64,000 bases of DNA from Symbiodinium natans (taxonomy: Eukaryota > Sar > Dinophyceae > Suessiales > Symbiodiniaceae): contig CAJNDS010002745.1 of the NCBI GenBank assembly GCA_905221605.1, positions 422,501 to 486,500 of the forward strand, in the 5' to 3' direction. The translations under genes were made by a program, and so were the position numbers. The notes beneath the pieces were generated by a model. That model was not told the DNA's origin. It did not search any database and was given only the letters and a program-made list of their open reading frames with translations. Of this stretch, positions 28,427 through 38,431 are shown one piece after another (the first letter of the stretch is position 1; every line of letters starts with the position of its first letter).

Positions 28427-29974
28427 TTAGACTGCACAAGGTGTTGGAGAGCACCAGTTGGAGCCGTGGCATCCCTGACAAGTTGGCGCAGTGTGGCAGA
28501 CATACTCATGGGCAGCACAGCTCACTGGGCAGCCAGAACTTGCTGGATAGCAGGTGTCCGTCATGGTGTTGGAATCATGGCAAACCATTTCGTTCATGCC
28601 GCAAGTGACTGGGCAAGGGGACGGTTGGCACCAATTGTAGCCATCACAGCCCTCACATTGTGGCGGCATGTGGCACACATTCTCACCGGCAGGACACGTG
28701 ACCGGGCAGCCAGCGCACTTCTTGTGGCAGCTGTCGGTCATGGTGCTGGGATCATGGCACATCACTTCGTGCATCCCGCAGTGAACTGGACAGCTGCCGG
28801 GATGACAGTAGTCGTATCCCTGACACGTGTCACATGTCGGCGGCATGTGGCACACGGTGTCACCTGGCGGGCATGTGACCGGGCAGCCGATACTTGCGGG
28901 GTGGCAGCTGTCTGTCATGGTGTGGACATCATGGCAAACAACCTCATCCACTCCACAGATCACCGGACAGGGCCCAGGGTGACAGTAATTGTGTCCTGGA
29001 CAGCTGTCACATGTCGGCGGCTCGTGGCACTCGCTATCGCCTGGCGAGCATGTCACAGGGCAGCCAGCGCTCAAAGGGTGGCAGCTCTCCATCATGGTGG
29101 CGGAATCATAGCAATGCACTTCATCCGTGCCGCAATATGCTGGGCAAGGGGACGATTGGCACCAGTTATAGCCATCACAGCCCTCACATTGCGGCGGCGT
29201 ATGGCACACATGCTCGTTGCCAAAACACGTGACCGGGCAGCCTTCGGTCTTGTTGTGGCAACTGTTGATCATGGCGCTGGGATCATGGCACATTACTTCG
29301 TGCATCTCGCAGTAGACTGGACAGGCGCCGTGGTGACAGTAGTTGTATCCCTGACAGGTGTCACATGTCGGCTTTTCGTGGCATAAGCTCTCACCTGGCG
29401 AGCATGTCACAGGGCAGCCAGCGCTCAAAGGGTGGCAGCTCTCAATCATGGTGGCAGAATCATAGCAATGCACTTCGTCCATGCTGCAATATGCTGGGCA
29501 AGGGACCGACTGACACCAGTTGTAGCCCTCACAGCCCTCGCACGATGGCGGCATGTGGCACAAATGATCGCTGCCATAACAAGTCACCGGGCAGCCTTCG
29601 GTCTTATTGTGGCAGCTCTCAACCATGGTGTTGGGATCATGGCACCAGACCTCATCGAACCTGCAGTACACCGGGCAAGTGTAGGAGGAACAATAGTTGT
29701 AGGCATCACTGCCCTCGAACATCTGCGGCTCGTGGCACACGTGCTCACCAGGGAGGCAGGTGACGGGGCAGCCTGCGCTCTTGGGGTGGCAGCTCTCGGT
29801 CATTGTCATGGGATCATGGCACCACATCTCCTCTGCGCTGCATGTAAGAGGCTGCACTGCGGCATTTTTCGTCACCTTGGTCTGCAAGGCACAGGTTCCC
29901 TTACTCTCTTCGGGGATCGCGTCCGACAAAGCCAGACTTGCGGTAACCAAAGGCACGAGGATGGACAGCGGCAT
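28427..29974 (-). CDS. Secreted Cys-rich protein, eight 59-residue repeats
   Basis: Intronless ORF to TAA at 28427. I start at ATG 29974 because it opens a clear signal peptide (MPLSILVPLVTASLALSDA); an upstream in-frame ATG at 30055 adds 27 polar residues. Mature protein is about 515 residues: a short linker, then eight tandem 59-residue units covering all but the last residue. Each unit has two halves, first like DEVHCYDSATMIESCHP-SAGCP, second like VTC-PGE--CH-PPTC---GYNYC. About 10-11 Cys per unit with fixed spacing imply disulphide-stabilised modules for the cell surface or matrix. Similar CPVTC/CH repeats occur in dinoflagellate secreted proteins, but no function is known to me. The long antisense plus ORF 28199-29386 is a shadow. 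Confidence 0.8.
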   Translation of the reverse strand: MPLSILVPLVTASLALSDAIPEESKGTCALQTKVTKNAAVQPLTCSAEEMWCHDPMTMTESCHPKSAGCPVTCLPGEHVCHEPQMFEGSDAYNYCSSYTCPVYCRFDEVWCHDPNTMVESCHNKTEGCPVTCYGSDHLCHMPPSCEGCEGYNWCQSVPCPAYCSMDEVHCYDSATMIESCHPLSAGCPVTCSPGESLCHEKPTCDTCQGYNYCHHGACPVYCEMHEVMCHDPSAMINSCHNKTEGCPVTCFGNEHVCHTPPQCEGCDGYNWCQSSPCPAYCGTDEVHCYDSATMMESCHPLSAGCPVTCSPGDSECHEPPTCDSCPGHNYCHPGPCPVICGVDEVVCHDVHTMTDSCHPASIGCPVTCPPGDTVCHMPPTCDTCQGYDYCHPGSCPVHCGMHEVMCHDPSTMTDSCHKKCAGCPVTCPAGENVCHMPPQCEGCDGYNWCQPSPCPVTCGMNEMVCHDSNTMTDTCYPASSGCPVSCAAHEYVCHTAPTCQGCHGSNWCSPTPCAV

Positions 29975-30235
29975 TGCTGACGGCGGTCCCGTGTCAAGAG
30001 GGGGCTCAGGTGAAAGTGAAGCTTGAGAGCGACTCGAAAGGGCTGCATGCACCAAGAACTACAGTGGCTGACCTCTGGACGGACCTGGGAGCACCCGGAG
30101 AACTGCGAATAAGGGCCTACTCCCGGCCCGAGTTGCTCGGTCTCGGGCTTCACTATGGGATTGTATGCCATCCTCAGTAACCTTGTGGGCCTTCTGGATT
30201 TAGGGTTTAGGGTTTAAAGTCCCAGTAGCCCCCAA

Positions 30236-30254
30236 CCCCCCCCCCCCCCCCCCG
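30236..30254. repeat. Poly-C tract
   Basis: About 18 C upstream of the Cys-rich gene. One of some 20 homopolymeric G/C tracts of 10 bp or more in the window. Confidence 0.9.
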
Positions 30255-30429
30255 GGCCTTCTTCTGGGGGTGTACATAGGGTTTAGTGTTTAAGGTGTAA
30301 CGACGAACAAACAAAGCGCGAAATCTCACAAATCCCTAAAACCTAAACCCTAAACTCTAAATAACCCCAAACCTAAATAACCCTAAACCGTAAATCCTAC
30401 ACCCTAAACCTAAGCTCTAAACCCTAAAC

Positions 30430-30517
30430 CCTTGCCTTGCGCTAAGAAGGTCATGGCTAAGGCGCAAGAGCGCAACTGCTGCAGGAGGATGTCCATGCAA
30501 CCAGCCTCCACGATTTC
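30430..30517 (-). CDS. ARM gene, candidate exon (EIVEAGCMDILLQQL)
   Basis: 88 nt, acceptor CCTAAG, reading EIVEAGCMDILLQQLRSCAL then AMTFLAQGK, donor G|GTTTAGG provided by the telomeric array. IVEAGxxxxLxxxL is the classical start of an ARM repeat. Phase agrees with 31341-31405 and 28071-28151. Confidence 0.6.
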
Positions 30518-30929
30518 CTTAGGTCTTCAGAGCTGCAACCCTAAACCCTAAACCCTAAACCCGAAACCCTAAACCCTAATACCTACTACCATGATACCGC
30601 AATGCACGAATATCCTTCTCAGTACCCTAAACTCAGGGCTCGGGGTGTAGGTACTTCGGGTTTAGGGAGCCCAGGGTTGTAGGGCCCGATTCTACGCAGT
30701 GACCAACAGGAAGCCCGAATTGCAACTCACGGTTTACCGTCTTGGGTTTAGGGTTTACGGCATTGCGGTTTAGGGTGAGGGCTTGGGGTTCTGAGTTATT
30801 AGAGTACTCGAGAATTGGGCAAAAGAGGGCAAGAGGGCAGTAGGGTCAGGGAATATTGGGCTATCAAGTTCAAACTGGGGCCGCTAGTAACTACACACCA
30901 AATTTTAAACCCTCGACCCGCCCAGGAAC

Positions 30930-31092
30930 TAAGATGGCCGCAGAAACCTTTGCAAGGATTCCACAGGACTTCTTGCCGAGCGACGGCCGCATTGTCAATA
31001 TGTCCTGGTGCTGGTTGTTGAGTCTAATCAGAACGGCGGGGAGCAGCTGGGACACTCCAACACCAACACATGATCATGTTACTGGATATTAG
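30930..31092 (+). CDS. Candidate exon, possibly SDR-like
   Basis: Plus frame from ATG 30931 reading MAAETFARIPQDFLPSDGR then IVNMSWCWLLS and on to TAG at 31092. GRIVNMS resembles the strand-4/Ser region of short-chain dehydrogenases, but no glycine-rich or YxxxK motif is nearby. Weak assignment. Confidence 0.3.
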
Positions 31093-31183
31093 TAGGTCAT
31101 CAGGGAAAGGGGTACCCAAGTTTGAAACCCTGAATATAGGGTACCTACCGAATTTCCCAAGCCCTAAGCGCCCATGTACCTGA

Positions 31184-31245
31184 TTATTGTATACTTGGGC
31201 CCCACAGTCCTTATATAGGAAGTACTTTAAGGCCCAAGTATTACG
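31184..31245. repeat. Hairpin repeat family C, copy 3
   Basis: Perfect 11-bp arms ATACTTGGGCC (31191-31201) and GGCCCAAGTAT (31231-31241), with the CCATGTACC flank shared with the copies at 1747 and 4868. Confidence 0.6.
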
Positions 31246-31251
31246 TACTTC

Positions 31252-31550
31252 CCTAAACCCTAAACCCTAAACCCTAAACCCTAAACCCTAAACCCTAAAC
31301 CCTAAACCCTAAACCCTAAACCCTTAGGGAAACTCCCTACAGCAAGACCCAGTAAGATGATGTGTGGATGTCCGCGAACGCTCCGGAAATCTTGCACGGT
31401 GGGCGCTGCAGAAGTGGCGTGGGCTTAGGGTTTAGGGTTTAGGGTTTAGGGTTTAGGGTTTATAGGGTTTAGGGTTTTAAGGTTTAGGGTTTAGGGTTTA
31501 GGGTTTAGGGTTTAGGGTTTAGGGTTTAGGGTAGGGTTTAGGGTTTAGGC
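31252..31550. repeat. Opposed telomere-type arrays flanking an exon
   Basis: CCCTAAA 31252-31325 and TTTAGGG 31424-31545 either side of the island 31326-31423, i.e. inverted arrays around one short exon. Confidence 0.9.
31341..31405 (-). CDS. ARM gene, candidate linker exon
   Basis: 65 nt with canonical borders: acceptor CTTCTGCAG, donor GCT|GTAGGG. In the phase demanded by its neighbours it reads PTVQDFRSVRGHPHIILLGL. A second frame (CKISGAFADIHTSSYWVLL plus TAG) is also open, so the reading is tentative. Confidence 0.4.
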
Positions 31551-31699
31551 GTCACCCCCACTGAATTCCATTCTTTGGTGGCGGGGCCTTTTGAGATCTG
31601 CTTGCAGGTATATCAAAAGAAACAAGCAAATAACACAAAATGTATATAAACATATATACATATGTATACATCTTCATACTTCTATTTACATTGAATGTT

Positions 31700-31907
31700 T
31701 GAGACGGCGTCAAAATTACTTGTTTAAGCCTTGCTTGTTTTTGAATTAGCGCGTCCCCTATCGTTTTCCATGTTTTTCGCCTACCGCACTTTTACCCTAT
31801 CGTATCAAGTCACCCTATCATTTTGTCCCCTATCGATCCTCGGCGTTTTGCTGCAACAACTACCCCCTCTACTAAAATAAGCAAGCGGTGATTTTGACCA
31901 CGTCTCA
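31700..31907. repeat. 208-bp inverted-repeat element
   Basis: Ends TGAGACGGCGTCAAAAT and, inverted, TGAGACGTGGTCAAAAT. The interior repeats CCCTATCG/ATTTT four times (31757-31840). A CCCTAAA array follows directly. Fits a MITE-like insertion; only one copy in the window. Confidence 0.5.
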
Positions 31908-31995
31908 TCCCTAAACCCTAAACCCTAAACCCTAAACCCTAAACCCTAAACCCTAAACCCTAAACCCTAAACCCTAAACCCTAAACCCTAAACCC
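31908..31995. repeat. CCCTAAA array
   Basis: About 12 clean units, immediately adjacent to the 208-bp element. Confidence 0.95.
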
Positions 31996-32089
31996 AACCT
32001 CTAAGCCTTCAACCGCAAACCCCCCCTGATCCTTGAGCCCTGGACGGATGTACGGGCGGTATCCGACAATAGGGGGTTTACTCCTTGAG

Positions 32090-32160
32090 GGTCTCTTACA
32101 GGGGATGCTGTTCTATTTGGGGTATGAAAGGGGTACCCCTATTTTGGGAAATACCCATGT
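32090..32160. repeat. Dispersed repeat G, copy 2
   Basis: TGTTCTATTTGGGGTATGAA, GGGGTACCCC, ATTTTGGGAAATACCC; cognate of 26858-26932. Confidence 0.6.
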
Positions 32161-32276
32161 CAGTTTAGAACCCTTGAAACCTGATCAAAGTCGACGTCCA
32201 AACGTCCATGGGTCAGATAATTATCGGATAAATTGCCAAGAGAGCTTCCCTATTCCCTAAACCCTAAAACCCTTAC

Positions 32277-32352
32277 TGAAGGTCTGTCCTCGCGCCATGG
32301 CCCCGAGGGCAACGATGGCTTGGCGCTTCTCCGCGGTCGCTCTTGCAAGGGC
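32277..32352 (-). CDS. ARM gene, exon (EKRQAIVALGAMARG)
   Basis: 76 nt. The acceptor is a 20-nt pure C tract plus CAG (the plus-strand poly-G at 32355-32375); the donor is TTCA|GTAAGG. Reads ALARATAEKRQAIVALGAMA then RGQTF. Joined in phase to 37807-37908 it gives QEVAA-ALARATAEKRQAIV, exactly the ARM helix-3/helix-1 connection. Among the best-supported exons here. Confidence 0.7.
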
Positions 32353-33074
32353 CTGGGGGGGGGGGGGGGGGGGGGCAGAAGCTCGGGTTTAGGGTTTAAT
32401 TAGGGTTTAGGGTTTAGGGTTTAGGGTTTTGGGTTCAGGGTTTAGGGCTAGGGTTTAGGGTTTAAGGCTCAGGGCTTAGGAATTAAGGTTTAGGGGTTTC
32501 GGGTTCGGGAAGGTTCAATTGTGTTTTCGGCCTAGGGGTTGAGGGCTATATTTTCTGGGGTTAAGGTTTACCCTGCTCTCTTAGCCTGGGATGCTCCCCG
32601 TTGGGGCAACCGATGCTACAAAAGGTCCTCATAGCCCCCTGTTAGAAGTGTTGTCGAGAGTGCTGCTGAAGCGGGGGGTTTCAGGGATATGGTTTGGGCA
32701 CGTCCTGCACCGTGAGCCCTCCATAACCTTTAATCCCTGAGCCCTAAATCATTGTTCAGAAAGGCAACGGTTGCCGACAATAGGCAGTCATAGCTCCACT
32801 GCCCCCTTGTAAACCGGAAACTACAAAGGTTTAGGGTGTAGGGTTGTGGCTTAAAGCTCCATAGCCTGAACCCCCAAACCCACTAAGCCCCTGCTAACTG
32901 CACAAACCCTGAGCCCCACACCTCCCAAGCCCACGATGAAATCCACATGTACCCGCTCGTCCCGAGAGGTTTGAAGCCAGAAGCCCTAAGCTCTACTCCT
33001 TGAGAGGCCTAAACCCTAAACCCTAGACCCTAAACCCGAACCCTAAACCCTAAATCCTAAGTCCTAGACTTGTC

Positions 33075-33144
33075 TTAGGGCAAGCGCAAGACTCCTAAGG
33101 CCTGGATGAGGACATCCAGCGCGCCAGCTTCAGCGAAGGCCGTC
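33075..33144 (-). CDS. ARM-like candidate exon (AEAGALDVLIQALG)
   Basis: Acceptor AAAAAG, reading TAFAEAGALDVLIQALGVLR. Clear ARM helix pair, but its phase (one leading nt) does not fit directly between 37807 and 32352, so it belongs to another repeat array, an alternative exon or a missed neighbour. 3' border undefined. Confidence 0.45.
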
Positions 33145-33614
33145 CTTTTTAGGTTTATGACTACCCTAAACCCTAAACCCTGAAACCCTGAAACCCTGAA
33201 ACCCCGAAACCCCGAAACCCTGAAACCCTGAAACCCTGAAACGCAAAACCCTAAACCCTAAACCTTTCTAGGATTTACGGTATAGGGTTTCAGAGTTTAG
33301 GGGCTTAAGGTTTATGTTCTAGTTACCCTAGAAGAGGGATGCCCTTTTTGGGGTTGGATACTTCATAAGGGAACCTGGAACCAGCAAGGGCCCTTAGTAT
33401 GAGCCCTTAGAGAACTAACGCAACAAAGCACACCCACACTTCGAAACGCTACACTTCAACCCAGAACTTTGAGTATACCCTAGACGAACCCGAGACTCTG
33501 CACTTGTCGTTCGAAAACTGCCCCAACTATCCCCGCGTTTTGGCTGACGGAGCTGGAGCTGCCAAAGGACCCCTAAACCCTAAACCCCCTAAATCAGGCC
33601 GTGGGTCTGCGCGG

Positions 33615-33856
33615 GTTCATAGTTGTCACAGATGCAAGTCACAGCCGTGGCTGCCTCAGTGATGTATGGTTGCTGGTGGGCCACCCTCTACTTACCCGAG
33701 ATAGCCTTAGCATCCCAAACCATCTACGGCCATCGTCGCTGCGCCAGCGCCATTCCTCATCTAGTACGGCTACAATGCCTCACCCCAGTGGGTCTGGGTA
33801 GTGGTCCTCATCCTCATTTCCCGGTTAGCTTCGGGGCTTGTGACCCTAAGCCCTAA
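33615..33856 (+). CDS. Candidate exon with hydrophobic segment
   Basis: Plus frame open from about 33615 to TAA 33856 reading MQVTAVAASVMYGCWWATLY then LPEIALASQ. One possible transmembrane helix near the start. The last part enters telomere-like repeat. Function unknown. Confidence 0.3.
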
Positions 33857-33926
33857 ACCTTAAACTTTCGGGTGTATGGAATGATCTGATGATACCTTAA
33901 GAATACTAAACACGTAAAATCCTAAT

Positions 33927-34458
33927 TCAACCTTTCAGAGCCCCCTGAAGCCCTAAACCCCTGGAGTTCACATCCTTGACATTGTGAACGCGCATAACAC
34001 TTTGAGGGGAAAGTAGACCCCTTTCCTCAAAGTAACTGAAGAGACCAGCACTGTTCACATGCGACTGGTTTCGGAGCACAGATCTATTTGTAGAAGCGCT
34101 GCTTGTCAGCTGTTTCCTATTCGACAATGCAAGCATGCGAGTTGGCGTTACTCAGCTTTCCTCTCTACATGATTTGGTCAAAAGCATTACTGCGTCGTTT
34201 GCGTGGCAACCGATGCTTCTGCTCGGCTGGCACTGGCACTGGCCTGGTTGCAGAATGCGACTGAACCGTGGACAATGAAAATGGGCCGGCTAAATCCAAG
34301 CTAAATAAAGGTCGGCGCAATGCGAAAGCTGCATGAAGTGCCAATAAGCCTTCAAGCACACCGAACCTCATAGCACTAAACTCAGGGTACGCGTTTCTGC
34401 CTAAACAAGACCCAGAGTGGGTCCTAGTAAAATGCGTTTCCCCAGACTGGAAGATCAA
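33927..34458 (-). CDS. Hypothetical, two minus frames
   Basis: Frame 34458-34165 contains MRFGVLEGLLALHAAFALRR, signal-peptide-like (ATG at about 34371). Frame 34136-33927 follows in another phase. Possibly two exons of a secreted protein in an array-free stretch. No family seen. Confidence 0.3.
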
Positions 34459-34552
34459 GCCTCAGCAGACAAATCGACGGCCTTCCGAAGTTTAGGGTTT
34501 AGGGTTTAGGGTTTAGGGTTTAGGGTTTAGGGTTTAGGGTTTAGGGTTTAGG

Positions 34553-34702
34553 GACTCCAGCAGCAAAGGGCTGAACATTTGCTTACTTCCCCTGCGCCCC
34601 AAGGTCATATTATCGGAAGTACAAGACAATACCAACCATACCCTGTTCAGGTACACGAACACAGAGGGTGGATTTAGGGAATATCTGGCCCCCGCCCTGT
34701 GA
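34553..34702 (+). CDS. Candidate terminal exon
   Basis: Follows TTTAG of an array directly. 49 codons to TGA reading SSSKGLNICLLPLRPKVILS then EVQDNTNHTLFRYTNTEGGF. Reads like real protein. The acceptor would be the telomeric TTTAG itself. Function unknown. Confidence 0.4.
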   Translation, partial: DSSSKGLNICLLPLRPKVILSEVQDNTNHTLFRYTNTEGGFREYLAPAL

Positions 34703-35579
34703 GCAAGGGGCTTTTACTGCATATAGGGACCAGTAGGCGTGCTACCTGCTGCCGATCCGAGATCTAAGAATAGTGTCGAGGGTTGAGGGTGTACGGTTTA
34801 CGCACGAGGCCGATGGTTGTAAGGGGTCCAAACCCTGAACAAAGAATACAGCTCGTACCGGGTGTCCTGAGAGTTGAAGTTCAAGTGTGCAGTGCAGGCG
34901 CGGGGTCTAGAGTGTAATGGCCAAAGGTTTAGGAGTACTCCGCTAGTGCGGCTCAAGCTTCAGACACAGCTCCTGCGCCTCCGAGATGCAGCCCTATAGA
35001 CCCTAAACTCTGCGCTCTAAACCCTAAACCCTAAACCCCAAAGAGCGGCGTGGGGTCATCTGGTTCCCTTCTGAAAGCCCTAAACCCTAGCCCGTCACGG
35101 TCTGGTCACTTCTAGGAACCCTCGCATCGATCTTTTCAGGTAGTAGGGGTTTAGGGTTTAGGGTTTAGGGTGTAGGGTTTAGGGCCATAAACCCTAGACT
35201 GACCTTACGAGTTAAGAGGGTTCAAGGTCTGGGGCTCAGATTCAGAGGAGCCTGTGTTCTCGAACCCCCCTCCCCCGCCCCCACGGTATCCCTCCCTGCA
35301 AACCTTGCCGCTAACCCTTAAACCACCACGGCCGGGACAGGCAACCCTGAAACGTAAATCCTAAGCCCTAAAACCTAAACCCACCATGAAGCACAGCAGG
35401 GGGAAGAGGGGAACCCCGAACCCTATCCGCCTTAGCCCTGAACCCTCAACCTGCACCTCAACCCTAAACCCTACACCCAGACCTCAACCCGAAACCCACC
35501 ATGAACCACAGGCCATGAACCGCAGAGGGGGAGGGGGGCGGGAGGTTGGAAACCCCAAGCCCAAAACCCATGTAGGGTT

Positions 35580-35840
35580 GTGGCTTCGAGGAGCGCAAGG
35601 ACCGCAGGAGTTATCCTAAAGAAAGCGGGCGTAGGCCCTTTACTTTCCACAGTACCAGATCTCGCGTTGATTACAGAATTGCAGCACCGTGAAGGCAGAT
35701 CATGTCCGTTTGAAAAGGGGTGCACAAATAATGTGAACCCTGGAAGTGCGCGCGCGTGCTTTGGGGTAGCTACTCTTACATTCACCCTCGGAAACAGGGT
35801 TGGGAATGCAGCTACACTACCAGACACAAGAGTAGCCTAG
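35580..35840 (+). CDS. Hypothetical ORF, strand uncertain
   Basis: 86 codons: ARTAGVILKKAGVGPLLSTV, ITELQHREGRSCPFEKGCTN, then TLGNRVGNAATLPDTRVA plus TAG. The minus strand is open over the same span. The end overlaps dispersed repeat I. Confidence 0.3.
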   Translation: MASRSARTAGVILKKAGVGPLLSTVPDLALITELQHREGRSCPFEKGCTNNVNPGSARACFGVATLTFTLGNRVGNAATLPDTRVA

Positions 35841-35962
35841 GAACAAAAAGGGTGCCCTTTTTGGTTTAGACTTTGTTCAAGGGAACCTAAACCCGAAACA
35901 AAGGAAACACGGGCCTATTCTGGGTCCGAGACTCTCTACTAACCCTGCGCTACAAGTATCCA
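35824..35962. repeat. Dispersed repeat I, copy 1
   Basis: AGTAGCCTAGGAACAAAAAGG, AAGGGAACC, ACCCGAA, GGGCCTA and CCTGCGCT occur in the same order at 47595-47737. Confidence 0.6.
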
Positions 35963-36054
35963 CCCTAAACTAGATTTCAGAGCAACCCAGAATATATCCT
36001 AAACCCCAAACCTTCCAAACAAAGGAATGAGGACCACTGAAGGGTCCACTTCCC

Positions 36055-37170
36055 TAAGCCCTAAACCCTATAAACCCTAAACCCTATAAACCCTAAACCC
36101 TAAACCCTGAACCCTGAACCCTAAACCCTAAACCCTAAACCCTAAACCCTCTCAACCCCAAACCCTAAACCCTAAATCGGAAAGCAAGCCGACGACTTCA
36201 CACAACGACTCGCTTAAGGGGTATAAGGAGGGACCCCAGAAGGGAACCTTCATCTTATTCCCCTAGAAACCTTATACTACTAATTGCTTCAGAACCCCCC
36301 AAATAATAATTAAAAAAAATCTTCCCTGTAAGGGCAATATTGGGATTATCATTGTCATGTATTGTTTTTTTTGGCGGGGGCTAAGCAAATAGTAGTATAT
36401 AGAAACCTTATACTAATAATTGCTTAAGAACCCCCCCAAAACAGTGCATAATACTCCTTCTACGGGCAATGACAGGGATTTTCATTTTATTTTTTTTTTA
36501 TTTCTATTTATTTTCTTTTTTTTTTTTGGGGGGGGGGGGGGGGGCGGTTCTGAGGCAAATGGTAGTATATAGTCCCTATATGGCTAAGTGGCCCCCAAAT
36601 AATCACTTCCCTCTTTTTCTAAAGACCACCCTAATCATAAAAACACTTTTCGGAAAATCCTGCCGAAACCGACCCCGCCTTTTAAACCCTATTCCGAATT
36701 GGGGGGGGGGGGGGGGGGGGGGGGGGGCGGGGTTCAGGCATCCAACAAACCCCTCAACACCAACAAAACCCTCAGAGGGTTTAGAGTTTGGGGTCTAGGG
36801 TTTAGGGTTTAGGGCTTAGGGTTAGGGCTTTAGGGTTTAGAGCCCAGTCTTTTCGATTGATTACTTGAGTAACCCTGAAGTCTAATTAATTATGACATTT
36901 CGATAAAATCCTCCCCTAATTAAAAAAAAAAACACATTTCGAGTTTCTGTTGGGGAGGGAGGGGGGGTGCACTTAACATTAGGGGGATGGGATTAACCCC
37001 TAAATAAACCCCTAAGGTCCCTTGTAAGGGTCCTTCCTTTCATCCCTTGACTCTATACACTAAGCCCGAGACCCTAAACCCTTATAAAACCCTAAGGTCC
37101 GACACGAAGTCCGCTTAAGGTTTCGGGCCTTGAAACCCTAAACCCTAAACCCTAAACCCTAAACCCTTCA
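36055..37170. other. Arrays and homopolymers, no supported gene
   Basis: CCCTAAA 36055-36175; a duplicated segment (AGAAACCTTATACTA and AATTGCTTMAGAACCCCCC near 36270-36300 and 36398-36430); poly-T/poly-G 36488-36544; poly-G 36701-36727; TTTAGGG 36790-36840; CCCTAAA 37130-37170. The 109-codon plus ORF 36469-36798 is built of these tracts. Confidence 0.7.
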
Positions 37171-37806
37171 ACATCACGTGGACTGGACATCGGAAGCCAG
37201 TTCCAGCACTTCAACCATTGGAGGTTCGGCGTTACTTGGGTAGGTTTGGGGGGGCCTATAAAAATAAACTTTGTCGTCGGCTTTATGAGGATTGGGGGGA
37301 CTAAGGCATAAAAGTAAAAATTATGTGCAACCCTGCCACTGTTTAGGGTTTGGGGCTTGGGGTTGAAGCTTCTGAACGGATGGGTCGTAAAAAGGTGTTC
37401 TGCTTCTGCCGACCCGACTCGTAAGGTTTTTGTCGAGGCTTACGGATTAAGAAGAAGGTCGACGGTTTATGCTTCAGTTTTCAGGTTTGGGGTGCATTGT
37501 GCGCCGTCTGTTCGTTACACAGTGTAAACCCAACCCCTCTAAGGTGGGAACCATGGGGCCCTTAGTATGGTCCCTTATCCTTGCTTTTTGGGGATCCATA
37601 GAATGGGCCCTTATATTCTATTGAATAGAGGGCTTTCTGCGTTTTGAACGGCTTTAGTCTTGGGGCTAGCTCCGCCCAAAAAACGCGACTGTGTAGTCTA
37701 CCGGGCAGATAACCCTAAACCCTAAACCCTAAACCCTAAACCCTAAACCGTACACCCTAAACCCTAAAAACCCAAAACCCTGAACCCTGAACCCTGAACC
37801 CTAGAC

Positions 37807-37908
37807 GGCAGCAACTTCCTGCCCAGGAACATTGCGCTGCTCGGCCTCCATAGAAGACCTCAGCAGCACCATCAGCGGCTCAACCACGCCAACGGCCATG
37901 ATTCTCTC
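37807..37908 (-). CDS. ARM gene, exon (ERIMAVGVVEPLMVLLRS)
   Basis: 102 nt, acceptor CCCTGCAG, donor GCC|GTCTAGG, phase 0 at both ends. Reads ERIMAVGVVEPLMVLLRSSM then EAEQRNVPGQEVAA: a full ARM helix-1/2 followed by the start of helix 3. Flanked by CCCTGAA (left) and TTTAGGG (right). Confidence 0.7.
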
Positions 37909-38190
37909 CTGCAGGGTTTAGGGTTTAGGGTTGCAGGGACCCATAGCACTTAAACTCCAACATTGCGGTCTGTCAGCTGAAATTGTCGCTTAACCAGCAA
38001 GCATGAGAAGTGCAAAACACAAGGGCTCGGATGGCAAAGTCGGGGTTTATGGTTTAGGTTACCCTAAACCCTAAACCCCCAAAATTGTAAGGGATAGGGC
38101 TGAGAGAGGCCAAGGCGCGAGACCTCTGATAGCCCCGAAACCCGAAACCCTAAACCCGAAAAACCTGAAGCAGTTGAGGGGTTAAAGTTT

Positions 38191-38280
38191 ACTTAGCAGC
38201 TCCTGTGGCGTAGTAGGTCTACTGAGTATCCCCTAGAAACCCTATCATCATCCCCATAACCCACATTACGCCTTTCAAGC
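38191..38280. repeat. MITE family A, degraded copy
   Basis: Keeps the core TCTACTGAGTATCCCCTAGA and CCCCATAACCCACATTA of the family (compare 47343-47455) with eroded terminal repeats. Confidence 0.5.
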
Positions 38281-38335
38281 AGGGTTTTAGGGCTTAGGGT
38301 TTAGGGGTTTGGGGCATAGGGTTTCCCATGCCGTC

Positions 38336-38431
38336 CTGGTTGTCAGTGTTGCCTTTCGCCAACTTCGCAAGGCAGAACGCAGCGTCGATCCGCTCCGTGG
38401 CATTCGGTGCGGACCTCAGTGGACCCAAAGG
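38336..38431 (-). CDS. ARM gene, exon (IDAAFCLAKLAKGNTDNQ)
   Basis: 96 nt, acceptor TCTGCAAG, reading PLGPLRSAPNATERIDAAFC then LAKLAKGNTDNQ. Splicing CAG|GACGGC (a GA donor) to exon 37807-37908 gives GNTDNQ-ERIMAVG, the standard ARM junction. No GT donor would do this in frame. Confidence 0.65.

Noticed and set aside
28199-29386. 395-codon plus ORF with repeats
   Set aside because: Antisense shadow of the Cys-rich repeat gene, whose minus frame has a signal peptide and strict Cys periodicity.
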